A stretch of DNA of 38,040 bases from Rhodococcus rhodnii (GCA_000720375.1 JOAA01000053.1:1-38040); one strand, 5' to 3'. Shown: positions 16,496 to 25,118, counted from the stretch's first letter. Numbers and translations: made by a program. Notes: generated from the letters alone by a model not told the origin.

Positions 16496-18193
16496 ATGCT
16501 GAATGATCCGCTTCACCAGCATGTCACCGATGTGGTTTCGCGTGCGACCGACTATCTCTACGACACACAGCGAGAAGACGGCGCATGGACCGACCGGTTG
16601 TCGTCATCGCCCATGACGACCGCACTGTCCGTACTCGCGCTGTCTACAGTGGACAAAGATCGCTACCGAGAGCAAGTCGGACGCGGATTGGACTGGTTGC
16701 GCCGCAACCAACGCGGCGACGGCGGTTGGAGCATGGCGGACACGTTTCCGCCCAGCAGTCCCGGCACGTCGGCGTTCGCGGTGGCCGCGCTCAAAGGACT
16801 GGATCCACACGGGGCCAGCGACATCGTGGACAAGGCGTTGCGGTACATCGAGTTCGACGGCGGGCTCGACAGTGTGCCAGGCATGGCGGGCATCGCGCCC
16901 AGGTCCTGGCCCGCCGCGGCACCCATCGCGTGGGTGTTGGCAGGCCTGCGAGATCCGCAGGAGCAGCCGTACCAGCCCATCGAGGTGATGTTGCTGCCAC
17001 AAGCGTTGCGCAACAAGGTCAGTATCGGGCTGCCGGGTGTGCTCGCATTGGGCATCATGCAGCGGCGCACCATGCAGGCAGGCCCGTTGCGGCGCCTGGC
17101 CCAGTGGCTGGCCGAGCCCAGAGCGTTGGCGTGGCTGCGTGGTGTCCTCGGTCCCAACGGCGGTGTCGAGGAATGTCCCATGCTCTCCGCGATGATCGTG
17201 ATCGGCCTGCACAGCGCCGGGGTGGGACAGGACATCCGGGACGCGTCGTTGAGCTATCTGCTCAGCACACAGCGCACGGACGGCTCGTGGGCGGTCGATC
17301 GCGACCTGGAGATCTCCGTGAGCGCCTACGCGGTGCTCGCATTGGCCGAATCCATCGACGTGGCGAAGGAGCCACGGTTGCGGCCGACCACGGATTGGTT
17401 GGTGAGCACACAATGGCAGGAGCCCTTCCGGCCGTTGCGGATACCAGCGGGCGGGTTCTCTTGGAACGTGCCGTCGGGCTGGCCGGAGTCCGAGGACACC
17501 GCCGTCGTGCTCAGCGTGCTCGGTGAGCTGGGGCTCACCACTGCGCATCCTGCGGTGGCGGCGGGTCTGAAGTGGTTGCGGGTCCGGCAGAACCGGGACG
17601 GGTCTTGGTCCGAGTGGGTCCGCAACTCGAACATCCTCAACGACAGGCCGTGTCCTGGCGTCACCGCCCACGTCATGATGGCCCTGTACCAGCACGGACA
17701 GCGGCCGGGCAGGCGCAACCCCTTGGGACGCGCATTGCTCTACATGGCGCGCAACCAGGAAGCGGACGGTGCGTCACCGTCCATCTGGTTTCGCGATTCC
17801 ACGCACGGGACGGCCAAGCTGTTGGAGGCCTTCGCTTATCTCGGGCTCGCCGGGGCTCGGCCTGCCGTGCGGGCCAGAGACTGGCTGCTCGCGACCCAAC
17901 GGCCGGACGGGTCGTGGCCCACTGCAGTCGTGGTCAGTGCCGAAGGACCCACCGCCGAGGAAACCGCCTGGGCGCTCTACTCGTTGCTATGCGCTGGTGT
18001 CCCGGCAGACAGTGACCCTGTCCTGCGTGCGGTGCGATGGCTGGCTGATCGGCAAGGCGACGACGGCACATGGCAGCCCAGTCCTGTCGGGCTGTACTTC
18101 GATGATCTGTGCTACGGCGACGATCTGATCGCGCACACCTACTCACTTCGGGCGTTGGCCCGTTGGCGCAAGCTCGTGGAGCGTGGCTCGTGA
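16496..18193 (+). CDS. Class II terpene cyclase, squalene-hopene-cyclase-like, with ExED motif
   Basis: This 565-residue alpha-barrel protein is shorter than squalene-hopene cyclases (about 630). Six QW-type repeats are visible: QREDGAW, QRGDGGW, QRTDGSW, QNRDGSW, QRPDGSW and QGDDGTW. The catalytic-acid region, normally DxDDTA, reads E331-S-E-D334-T-A within PSGWPESEDTAVV. It is therefore a non-canonical proton donor: the central acid is glutamate, with Asp334 kept. Family knowledge says alkene protonation needs the strongly acidic DxDD. Oxidosqualene cyclases, which open an easier epoxide, get by with a single Asp. The next gene is an epoxidase-type flavoenzyme overlapping by four bases. I infer an epoxide-initiated cyclisation, as proposed for phenalinolactone. 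The ATG at 16496 has GGAGG five bases upstream; a GTG at 16481 is less likely. Confidence 0.9.
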   Translation: MLNDPLHQHVTDVVSRATDYLYDTQREDGAWTDRLSSSPMTTALSVLALSTVDKDRYREQVGRGLDWLRRNQRGDGGWSMADTFPPSSPGTSAFAVAALKGLDPHGASDIVDKALRYIEFDGGLDSVPGMAGIAPRSWPAAAPIAWVLAGLRDPQEQPYQPIEVMLLPQALRNKVSIGLPGVLALGIMQRRTMQAGPLRRLAQWLAEPRALAWLRGVLGPNGGVEECPMLSAMIVIGLHSAGVGQDIRDASLSYLLSTQRTDGSWAVDRDLEISVSAYAVLALAESIDVAKEPRLRPTTDWLVSTQWQEPFRPLRIPAGGFSWNVPSGWPESEDTAVVLSVLGELGLTTAHPAVAAGLKWLRVRQNRDGSWSEWVRNSNILNDRPCPGVTAHVMMALYQHGQRPGRRNPLGRALLYMARNQEADGASPSIWFRDSTHGTAKLLEAFAYLGLAGARPAVRARDWLLATQRPDGSWPTAVVVSAEGPTAEETAWALYSLLCAGVPADSDPVLRAVRWLADRQGDDGTWQPSPVGLYFDDLCYGDDLIAHTYSLRALARWRKLVERGS

Positions 18194-19335
18194 CCGGCCG
18201 GCAAGCCGTCGTGGCGGGTGCCGGGATCGCGGGCATCGCCACGGCCATCGCGCTGTCGAGATCCGGCTGGCGGGTGCGAGTGTTCGAGCGGTCGTCCACT
18301 CTGGAGTGTGCGGGCGGTGGCATAGGCATCACGCCGAACGGTCTGCGTGCCCTGGATTCGCTCGGTGTCGGCGATCAGGTGCGTGCCAGGGCGATCGTCC
18401 AGCGCACCGGCGGTATCCGAACTCCGTCGGGCCGCTGGATCGCCAGAACCGACCTCGACTTCATCAAGGCCCGGTTCGGCTTGCCGGTCCTCGCGCTGCA
18501 CCGCGCCGACCTGATCGCCGCTTTGGCCGAGGGACTCGGCGATGTCTCCGTCCACTTCGGTGTACGGGCGGCCGGCGTGCGCGACGCCGGAGAACACGTG
18601 CTGCTGACCGACTCGGAGGAAGTCCCAGCCGACGTGGTGATCGGCGCCGACGGCATCAGGTCGGCTGTCGCGAGATCGATGTTTCCAGGGCACGCCGGAG
18701 TCAAGTACGCGGGGTACACCAGTTGGCGCGTGGTGGTTCCGCGACCTGATGTGCAGGTCGTGGCTGCCGAGACGTGGGGCAGGGGCACAAGGTTCGCGAT
18801 CCTGCCCCTGCCGGGTGGAATGGTGCACTGCTCAGCCCTCGCCAACGCGCCGTCCCGGCAACGTCACGCCGACGAAAAGGCCGAACTACGACGCCGTTTC
18901 GGCGGCTGGCACGAACCGATTCCGCAGTTGCTGGCCAACATCCGGCCCGGCTCGGTGCTGCACCACGACATCGAGGAACAGGATCCGATGTTGCCGGACG
19001 TGGTACAGGGACACGTTGCCCTGGTCGGTGACGCCGCACACGCGATGACACCGAACCTGGGGTCGGCCAGTCTGGCGCTGGAAGACGCGGTCGTGCTCGG
19101 CCATGCGTTGGCCGCACAGGATATTCCTTCGGCGCTCGCTGCTTATGCGCGGGCGCGTTCGGCCCGTGTGCGCAACCTGGCACGCCGATCACGGCGGATC
19201 GGGCAGTTGGGGCAGTTGTCCGCCCCCTTCGCCGTCGCCGCTCGTGATGTCGGCTTCTGGCTGGGCGGCTTGGTGCCGGTACGGCTGACCGGACGTGCGT
19301 TGGAGTCAGTGATGGGTTGGCAGCCGCCACGGTGA
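18190..19335 (+). CDS. FAD-dependent monooxygenase (epoxidase type)
   Basis: This 381-residue group A flavoprotein monooxygenase has an N-terminal dinucleotide-binding GAGIAGIATAIALSRSGW. A central VIGADGIRSAVARSM segment carries the DG motif, and the FAD-ribityl segment reads GDAAHAMTPNLGSASLALEDA. That last block resembles zeaxanthin epoxidase and related enzymes. It uses NAD(P)H and O2 to insert one oxygen. Translational coupling to the cyclase (GTGA overlap) suggests it makes the substrate epoxide, most likely at the terminal alkene of the polyprenyl chain. Hydroxylation of a later intermediate is the alternative. The GTG at 18190 starts just before the nucleotide-binding strand, as expected. 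No membrane segment is obvious. Confidence 0.92.
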   Translation: MTGRQAVVAGAGIAGIATAIALSRSGWRVRVFERSSTLECAGGGIGITPNGLRALDSLGVGDQVRARAIVQRTGGIRTPSGRWIARTDLDFIKARFGLPVLALHRADLIAALAEGLGDVSVHFGVRAAGVRDAGEHVLLTDSEEVPADVVIGADGIRSAVARSMFPGHAGVKYAGYTSWRVVVPRPDVQVVAAETWGRGTRFAILPLPGGMVHCSALANAPSRQRHADEKAELRRRFGGWHEPIPQLLANIRPGSVLHHDIEEQDPMLPDVVQGHVALVGDAAHAMTPNLGSASLALEDAVVLGHALAAQDIPSALAAYARARSARVRNLARRSRRIGQLGQLSAPFAVAARDVGFWLGGLVPVRLTGRALESVMGWQPPR

Positions 19336-19349
19336 GGAGGGAGCACCCC

Positions 19350-20285
19350 ATGTCAGAACCAGAAGTGAAGTACCACCCTGACGCGCGGCGTCCGAGCAGG
19401 GCGACCCGGGTACGGGAATACCTCCTGCTCTTCCTGCTGCCGCTGATTCCGATGCGGTACCGGGCACGCGCGTACTACGAGATCGAGTCGGCGCACAACC
19501 TGTTCACCGAACGCAGCCTGTACCGCAATCTCGGGTATTGGGCCGGAAATCCAGCCACTTTGGACGATGCGTGCGAGGCGATGGCCGAACTTCTCGGCAA
19601 GACGGTGGGCATGTCCGAGGGTGACCGGGTCCTCGATGCCGGGTTCGGTTTCGGCGATCAGGACTTGTACTGGGCCAAGCGATTCGCGCCGGACCGGATC
19701 GTCGGGGTGGACATCATCCCGTCACATCTGGCGCTCGCCCGAAGGCGAGTACACGAGCAAGGCCTCGACGGCCGGATCGATCTGCGGCTGGGCACGGCCA
19801 CCGAACTGACCTTCGTTGCGGAGAGTTTCGACCGTGTGGTCGCGCTGGAGTCCGCGATGCACTTCGTCACCAGGGCTGACTTCTTCACCGAGGCGTATCG
19901 CGTGCTGCGTCCCGGCGGGACACTCGCGCTGGCGGACACCATCCCGCTCACCCAAAGCTCCACCAGCAGGGTGCTGGACTACTTGCAGCGTGCCCTCGGG
20001 GCCATGCCGAAGGACAACGCCTACCCCAGCGACGTCTACCACAGTAAGCTCGCCGCGGCCGGATTCGTTGACGTGCAGGTCGTTTCCATCCGTGACGAGG
20101 TGTATCCCGGCTATATCCGCGACCTCGCCGACAAGCTCGGCCAGCCACAGATCGTCAGCAGGGTCAACGGTGCCATGCGGCAGATGTGGCGTGGCTGGGT
20201 GGATTCCTGGAACCAGGGAGCGGACGCGTCGAGCTTCGCCGACCAAGACTACGTCATCGCCGTGGCCACCAAACCGGCCGGGTGA
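19350..20285 (+). CDS. SAM-dependent methyltransferase (paralog B)
   Basis: This 311-residue class I methyltransferase is paralogous to the one at 2940. The shared block is TERSLYRNLGYW, then DDACEAMAELLG, then VLDAGFGFGDQD (motif I, with the usual Cys replaced by Phe), VGVDIIPSHL, RVVALESAMHFVTRADFF and VLRPGGTLAL. An N-terminal hydrophobic stretch (LLLFLLPLIPM) may touch the membrane or a lipophilic substrate. The ATG follows GGAGGGAG and lies 14 bases after the epoxidase stop. It is followed 13 bases later by a P450. The duplicate pair suggests two methylations of similar positions, or divergence to different acceptors. O-methylation is the conservative guess; C-methylation of a prenyl chain cannot be ruled out. 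Confidence 0.9.
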   Translation: MSEPEVKYHPDARRPSRATRVREYLLLFLLPLIPMRYRARAYYEIESAHNLFTERSLYRNLGYWAGNPATLDDACEAMAELLGKTVGMSEGDRVLDAGFGFGDQDLYWAKRFAPDRIVGVDIIPSHLALARRRVHEQGLDGRIDLRLGTATELTFVAESFDRVVALESAMHFVTRADFFTEAYRVLRPGGTLALADTIPLTQSSTSRVLDYLQRALGAMPKDNAYPSDVYHSKLAAAGFVDVQVVSIRDEVYPGYIRDLADKLGQPQIVSRVNGAMRQMWRGWVDSWNQGADASSFADQDYVIAVATKPAG

Positions 20286-20298
20286 CAAGGAGGTTTCG

Positions 20299-21456
20299 GT
20301 GTCAGCGCCCTCTTTTCCGTTCCGCCGCCCTTCGCCACTCGCAGCCCCCGAGGAGTTCGCCGTACTCCGGCACACCGAACCGGTCTCCCGGGTCACCACG
20401 CTGAGCGGCGACGAAGCGTGGTTGTTGACCCGGCACAGTGACATCCGTGAACTGTTGGTCGACGCACGCTTCTCGGTACGCATGCCTGGCAGCATGCGTC
20501 CACCCGAGGACACCGCGGCGGGCAGCACACTGTTCCAGGATCCGCCGCGGCAGACCAGACTGCGCAAGTTGGCGACCAAGGGGTTCACCCCACGCCGGAT
20601 AGACCGGCTGCGCACGCATACCCGGCGGACCGCTGACGAGCTGGTCGGACGGATGCGTCGGCACCAAGGCGGTCCGGTGGACCTGATCACCACCTTCACC
20701 CAGCCGCTTCCGGTCGCGGTGCTCGGTGAGCTGCTCGGGGTGCCGCTCGGCGACGAGGCGAGGATCAGGGAGTGGACCGACACGCTGCATTCCTTCAACG
20801 GCAGCGAAGAGCAGATCGGTGCGGCGTGGGACAGCCTGGGCGGCCAAGTCGCCGAACTGGTGGGGTACAAACGGGACAACCCAGCGGACGACCTGCTGAG
20901 CACGCTCATCGAGCTGCGTGAACTGACCACGGTGGAACTCCAGGGGATCATCGCGAGTGTGGTGATCGCCGGGAACGCCACCACCCAGCACGCGCTCAAT
21001 ATGGGAATGCTGACGCTGCTGACGCATCCTGATGAGTGGGCCAGGCTGATCGAGCGGCCGGAGCTCGTCCCCGCCGCGGTCGAGGAGATCCTGCGTTACC
21101 AGTCGGAGACCGATGGCCTGGTCAGGGTCTCGACCCAGTACGTGAAGCTGGGCGGAGTCACCATAGATCCCGGCGAGACGGTACTGGCGCCACTGATGGC
21201 GGCCAACCACGACCCGGAGGTCTTCCCCCAGCCGGATCGCTTCGACATCGACCGTGCGAACAACCACCACATCGCGTTCGGGCATGGGATCCACCACTGC
21301 GTCGGCGCAGCGCTGGCCCGGATGCAGCTGCAGGAGGCGTTCTCTGCCCTCTTGACCGCCATGCCCGGTATGCGCCTGGCCGGGCGGATCGAAGACCTGC
21401 CCTGGCACACCGGGTATCTGGACCAGGGGCCCAAGCTCATCCCGGTCAGCTGGTGA
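20299..21456 (+). CDS. Cytochrome P450 (third of three), I-helix acid missing
   Basis: This 385-residue bacterial P450 has K-helix EEILR and a standard heme loop FGHGIHHCVG with Cys334. The I-helix oxygen-activation motif reads AGNATTQ (Gly225 to Thr229), with Ala227 where almost all P450s have Asp or Glu. Loss of this acid often slows proton delivery and is seen in some P450s with unusual chemistry, so it may not be a simple hydroxylase. The GTG start follows a textbook AAGGAGG with five-base spacing. It sits between the second paralogous methyltransferase and the dioxygenase in one operon. Its N-terminal half resembles the P450 at 975 (VLRxTxPVxRV and AWLLT), so the two are probably duplicates. 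Confidence 0.92.
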   Translation: MSAPSFPFRRPSPLAAPEEFAVLRHTEPVSRVTTLSGDEAWLLTRHSDIRELLVDARFSVRMPGSMRPPEDTAAGSTLFQDPPRQTRLRKLATKGFTPRRIDRLRTHTRRTADELVGRMRRHQGGPVDLITTFTQPLPVAVLGELLGVPLGDEARIREWTDTLHSFNGSEEQIGAAWDSLGGQVAELVGYKRDNPADDLLSTLIELRELTTVELQGIIASVVIAGNATTQHALNMGMLTLLTHPDEWARLIERPELVPAAVEEILRYQSETDGLVRVSTQYVKLGGVTIDPGETVLAPLMAANHDPEVFPQPDRFDIDRANNHHIAFGHGIHHCVGAALARMQLQEAFSALLTAMPGMRLAGRIEDLPWHTGYLDQGPKLIPVSW

Positions 21457-21481
21457 TCGGATCAACCAGGAAGGAAGACAG

Positions 21482-22387
21482 ATGGAGCCGACAGAGCAGC
21501 TGAACGGCCGCCGTGCCAAGGAGATTCCCAGGTTCAGCAGGCCATACGACTTCGAGAAGATCGTGGAGACGACGCGTGACAGGGGCGCGGCGATCCTCGA
21601 GGGCCTGATCGAGCCGGAGTTGAACGACCGGCTGGAGCAGGAGGTGGCGGCCTGGTTCGCCAAGCACGGCGTCGCCGGGACCCCGCAGAAGAGTCCGTTG
21701 ATGTACGCGCACCAACCCGAGACGACGATCGGGTTGTACGCGCTGTGCAACAAGATCGATTGTATCTCCGAGTACATCGTGCACGAGGACGTCCTGCCGT
21801 GGGCCGAGCGGCTGCTGAAGCCGTACTGTTCGCAGATCGTGCTGACCACAGCCCACTTCGTGTCCAAAGGGCCTGGGCCGTCTCAGTTCCCGCACCGGGA
21901 CACCGACCTGTGGGTGCATGTGCGGCGCAACGAGCACCCGTTGGCGGTCAACGTGCGGATCGCGTTGAGTGAGTTCACTGTGGACAACGGAGCGACGTTC
22001 CTTGCCATGGACAGCTGGGACTTGCCGGACGGCAAGTACCCGGAGGACTGGGAGTACACCCAGGCGGTGATGCAGCGCGGCGACGCGCTGTACTACCGTG
22101 CCGACCTGTTCCACGGCGGTGCCGAGAATCGCACGGCCGGTCAGACCCGGCGCGCCGTGGAACTGGGTTACCAGGTCGGATGGCTGCGGCCGTACGAGAA
22201 TCACATGCTGAACGTGCCGCCTCCGGTCGCGGCGAAGCTGCCGAGGGCCGTGCAGGACTTGCTGGGATACGAACTGCACGACGCGTCGGCCGAGATGGGT
22301 GGTCCGTGTGGTTTCTACGAAGAAGGCCATCCTCGCGACGCCCTGCTGCCGTATCTGAACCAGGAGGAACCCGCGAAACAAGTCTGA
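21482..22387 (+). CDS. Fe(II)/2-oxoglutarate dioxygenase (PhyH family)
   Basis: This 301-residue phytanoyl-CoA-hydroxylase-like enzyme has the facial triad His138, Asp140 (HRDTD) and His211 (FHGGAENRT). Arginines at 223-224 are placed to bind 2-oxoglutarate. The family couples 2OG decarboxylation to hydroxylation, desaturation, epoxidation or ring formation. It is the last gene of the long operon, 26 bases after the P450 and with GGAAGGAAG before its ATG. It probably carries out a late oxidation of the terpenoid. A perfect 12-bp hairpin follows its stop. The exact reaction cannot be read from sequence. Confidence 0.92.
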   Translation: MEPTEQLNGRRAKEIPRFSRPYDFEKIVETTRDRGAAILEGLIEPELNDRLEQEVAAWFAKHGVAGTPQKSPLMYAHQPETTIGLYALCNKIDCISEYIVHEDVLPWAERLLKPYCSQIVLTTAHFVSKGPGPSQFPHRDTDLWVHVRRNEHPLAVNVRIALSEFTVDNGATFLAMDSWDLPDGKYPEDWEYTQAVMQRGDALYYRADLFHGGAENRTAGQTRRAVELGYQVGWLRPYENHMLNVPPPVAAKLPRAVQDLLGYELHDASAEMGGPCGFYEEGHPRDALLPYLNQEEPAKQV

Positions 22388-22396
22388 GCCCGTCAC

Positions 22397-22428
22397 TGGA
22401 GGGCAGGCCGATGCACGCCTGCCCTCCA
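22397..22428. terminator. Bidirectional hairpin terminator
   Basis: TGGAGGGCAGGC pairs perfectly with GCCTGCCCTCCA across an eight-base loop. It fills the 44-base gap between the convergent dioxygenase and ispH genes and probably ends both transcripts. Confidence 0.85.
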
Positions 22429-22431
22429 CTG

Positions 22432-23430
22432 TCAACGCTCTGGGTGCTTTCGCTGCACGGTCAGGTTCGCCGGAACGGCGAACAGAACGTCCTCAGTGCT
22501 GGTCGTGTCGACCGCGATGTCCCGGAATCCTGACTGAGCCAGGCGTTCCAGCAGCAGGTCCACCAAAGCCTGCGGCGTACTGGCGCCCGCGCTGACACCG
22601 ACCACGCGCACGTCGGCCAGCCAACTCGGGTCCACGATGGATGGATCCGGTACCAGGTGAGACGCGACTCCCGCCTGCCTGGCGACCTCGACCATCCGCT
22701 GCGCGTTGCTGGAGTTCTCTGAGCCGACCACGAGAACCAAGTCACACTGTCCGGCAAGGGATTTGACGCCGTTCTGCCGGTTCTGAGTGGCGTAGCAGAT
22801 GGTCTCGCTGTCCGGCTCCCGTACGTCGGTGAAGCGCTGCCGAATACGGGTGACGACTGCCGCGGTGTCGTCGACCGACAATGTCGTCTGGGTGAGATAA
22901 CCGATCGGGGTGTCTGGGGAAAGATCGAGGCGGTCGACGTCCGCGACGGTCTCCACCAGGATTGTGCGCTCAGGTGCCTCTCCGAAGGTGCCTTCGGTCT
23001 CCTCGTGGTTCGCGTGCCCGATCAGCAGGAGCACCCGGTCACCACGAACAGTTCGCTTCGCCTGCTGGTGCACCTTGGCCACCAAAGGACATGTCGCGTC
23101 GACGACCCGCAACCCGCGTGCGTCGGCCTGCGAACGAACCAGCGGCGACACGCCATGCGCCGAAAACACGCAGACCTCACCTTCGGGAACGTCCTCTTCG
23201 GAATCCACGAACCGTGCGCCCTTGCGTTCGAGCTCGGTCACTACATGCTGGTTGTGCACGATCTGTTTGCGTACGTACACCGGAGCGCCGTAGATCTCCA
23301 GCGCCCGTTCGACCATCGCGATGGCCCGTTCGACTCCCGCGCAGAATCCCCGTGGCTCGGCGAGGACGACTCTCAGACGCGGTTCCCGTGTCCGATACGG
23401 AGCGACATGCAATTCGTGGCTGGTGTCCAC
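22432..23430 (-). CDS. ispH: 4-hydroxy-3-methylbut-2-enyl diphosphate reductase
   Basis: This iron-sulfur enzyme makes IPP and DMAPP from HMBPP, the last MEP step. The three cluster cysteines lie in EPRGFCAGVERAI, DATCPLVAKVH and ETICYATQNRQNGVK. The catalytic-glutamate block is GHANHEETEGTFGE. With the GTG at 23430 (GAGG upstream) it is 332 residues, normal for the family. The reading frame stays open to 23544, with an ATG at 23490, so the start is not certain. It faces the dioxygenase across a shared terminator and marks the right end of the terpenoid cluster. It is probably a dedicated second copy, like dxs. Confidence 0.95.
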   Translation of the reverse strand: MDTSHELHVAPYRTREPRLRVVLAEPRGFCAGVERAIAMVERALEIYGAPVYVRKQIVHNQHVVTELERKGARFVDSEEDVPEGEVCVFSAHGVSPLVRSQADARGLRVVDATCPLVAKVHQQAKRTVRGDRVLLLIGHANHEETEGTFGEAPERTILVETVADVDRLDLSPDTPIGYLTQTTLSVDDTAAVVTRIRQRFTDVREPDSETICYATQNRQNGVKSLAGQCDLVLVVGSENSSNAQRMVEVARQAGVASHLVPDPSIVDPSWLADVRVVGVSAGASTPQALVDLLLERLAQSGFRDIAVDTTSTEDVLFAVPANLTVQRKHPER

Positions 23431-23625
23431 TGTGATCACCTCATACGGAGAACGAAAGACCTTGTGCGGCAGCCGGTTCGTCTCGACCATGCCGGAGCCG
23501 GTCTTCCTTGTCCAGCCACGGTCACCGGCCGCCGGTCCGGACACGATCGCCGAGGTGACCAGAGAGGTTGAAGCGCGCGATCACCAGAGCAAGAACCCGG
23601 CGATCACTGTTGTCGGCCTGCGGTT

Positions 23626-24166
23626 GACGTGCGAGCCATACACCATTCGGGTGCCCGGACGAGTACCACCAGTCCCAAGGGCACCGAGTTGCGGGTCGCG
23701 TCCAACAAGACGATCACCAGCGTGGGCACGAGGAGTCAGATCGTCAATGGCGGCTTCTTCCTTCGTGCGGGTGTCGAATGTGATCATCCGCAACCTCACC
23801 ATCCGCGACACCCGGATGCCCGACGACGATCCGGGCGACGACGGCTACGACTACGACGCCATCCAAATGGACACTGCCAACCGCATCTGGACCGACAACG
23901 TCACAGCCCGGATCACCATCCACCACAACTGGTTCCGGAACACCAAGACCCGCAGCCCGTCTGTGGACAACGTCGCCTACGGCCACCTGTACAACAACTA
24001 TCTGCAGAACGTCGGGTTCGGCAGCCACGTGCGCGGCTCGAGCAAGACAGTCATCGAGAACAGTTACTTCGACGGTGTGCGTGACCCGTACTACGTGACC
24101 GGCTCCGCAGAACTGGCCCAGCGCGGCAACACCGTGATCAACAGTTATGGGCCTCCGGCCGGGTGA
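23626..24166 (+). pseudogene. Pectate lyase (PL1) relic
   Basis: Fragments of a family 1 polysaccharide lyase appear in alternating frames. PYTIRVPGRV is in one frame, KGTELRVASNKTI and QIVNGGFFLRAG in the next, then VSNVIIRNLTIRDTRM back in the first. The last frame runs through ITIHHNWFRNTKTRSPSVDN and AYGHLYNNYLQNV to a TGA at 24166. That implies frameshifts near 23670 and 23772. The parallel-helix segment between IWTDN and VTARITIHHN is also missing, an internal deletion of roughly 40 residues judged from the usual family layout. No signal peptide or start remains. The gene is dead and has nothing to do with the terpenoid cluster; it shows the flank is decaying. Confidence 0.85.
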
Positions 24167-24428
24167 AGTCGAGGGGCTCGGCATTCGACACGAGTGCGTC
24201 TACTCGTACGCCCTTCACTCGGCTACGGATATCCCCGCGATGCTTCGACAGTGCGCGGGGCCGCAGAGCAGCATCGGACGCGACGGCCGGCTCGGGCTGC
24301 CCGGGGTGAATCGACCTGGGAACCGGCAGTTCGAACTGCGCTCGAACGCCCCTTGGTCGTGAACTGACTGTGCGGTCTGCGTTATAGATCCTGCCCGCAG
24401 GGCCCCACTGCGTTCTCGCTGGTGCGTC

Positions 24429-24656
24429 GTGATCGAGGCCGAGCTCCAGCAGCAGTACTCGATCGGCCGCGTGACCGCGCAGCGCGTGCTGACCGAGCTG
24501 GCGCAGGCCGGGTTGGTGGAGCGCCACCGGCGGCGGGGCACCTTCGTCACCGAAGGAGCACGGCAGGAGAACCTGCTGCGCTTCGTCAACACGTCCTTGC
24601 CCGGGCCCAAGATCGCTGGACGGCACGTGGTCGAGTGGGCGACGGTGGTCCAGACC
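24429..24656 (+). pseudogene. GntR-family regulator relic
   Basis: The segment AELQQQYSIGRVTAQRVLTE, then AQAGLVERHRRRGTFV, is the second half of a GntR winged-helix DNA-binding domain. The first helix expected before it is scrambled. After about residue 75 the frame turns into low-complexity serine-rich sequence with no ligand domain. It is therefore a fragment of a HutC/GntR regulator. The 24167-24428 stretch before it shows no gene. Confidence 0.55.
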
Positions 24657-24935
24657 TCGTCGAGTTCTTCATCGGGCACACCATCGAGCCCGCACCGGGC
24701 TCCTAGTCGAGTACCCGCCGGCCTGTCGAGGCGACCCGGCACACCGCTCGCCCGGGTTCGCCGAGCTCTCCGCCGAGCGCGTGGTGCGAACACACCCCAA
24801 TTGCCGCGGGGTCCTGTGGCGTGCTGAACCGGCATTCGCCGCACAAACTCATTCGCGGACGTCGGATACGCGAATCGAAACAGATCTCCCTCCATTCCCT
24901 AGTCCGCGCTGGGCAACTTCTCCGGTTTTCCACCC
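24657..24935. other. No recognisable gene
   Basis: Short open frames here have no family features or ribosome sites. The stretch lies between two gene relics and is probably degraded sequence. Confidence 0.4.
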
Positions 24936-25118
24936 ATGGCGGTCGTCGTGGTGGTCTTACTCGGCGTCATCATCACCGAGCGCGGCGGTCTGCTCACGGC
25001 TCTCCTGCGTGTCACCATCGGGCGCCTGCCCGCCCGCTGGCTGACCTTCTCCATCGCCTTGAGCGCCATGACCGCGCATGTCATGAGCGAAGCAGTGACC
25101 CGGCCATTCGCTCGTTGA
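24936..25118 (+). pseudogene. AbgT-family transporter relic
   Basis: Sixty residues resemble one internal segment of the AbgT (p-aminobenzoyl-glutamate) transporters: a hydrophobic VVVVVLLGVIITERGGLLTALL, then LPARWLTFSIALSAMTAHVMSEA. Full members are about 500 residues with a dozen helices, so nearly all of the gene is gone. The ATG is internal to the family and not a real start. Assignment rests on pattern memory. Confidence 0.5.

Noticed and set aside
12712..18193. Hopanoid pathway (SHC plus HpnJ-like radical SAM plus dxs)
   Set aside because: No squalene synthase (HpnC/D/E) or HpnG/H genes are present, the cyclase is short with ESED instead of DxDD, and the context is secondary metabolism.
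7292..18193. Classical class I terpene synthase in the cluster
   Set aside because: No protein shows a DDxxD plus NSE pair outside the prenyl synthase; the only other prenyl enzymes are the class II cyclase and UbiA.
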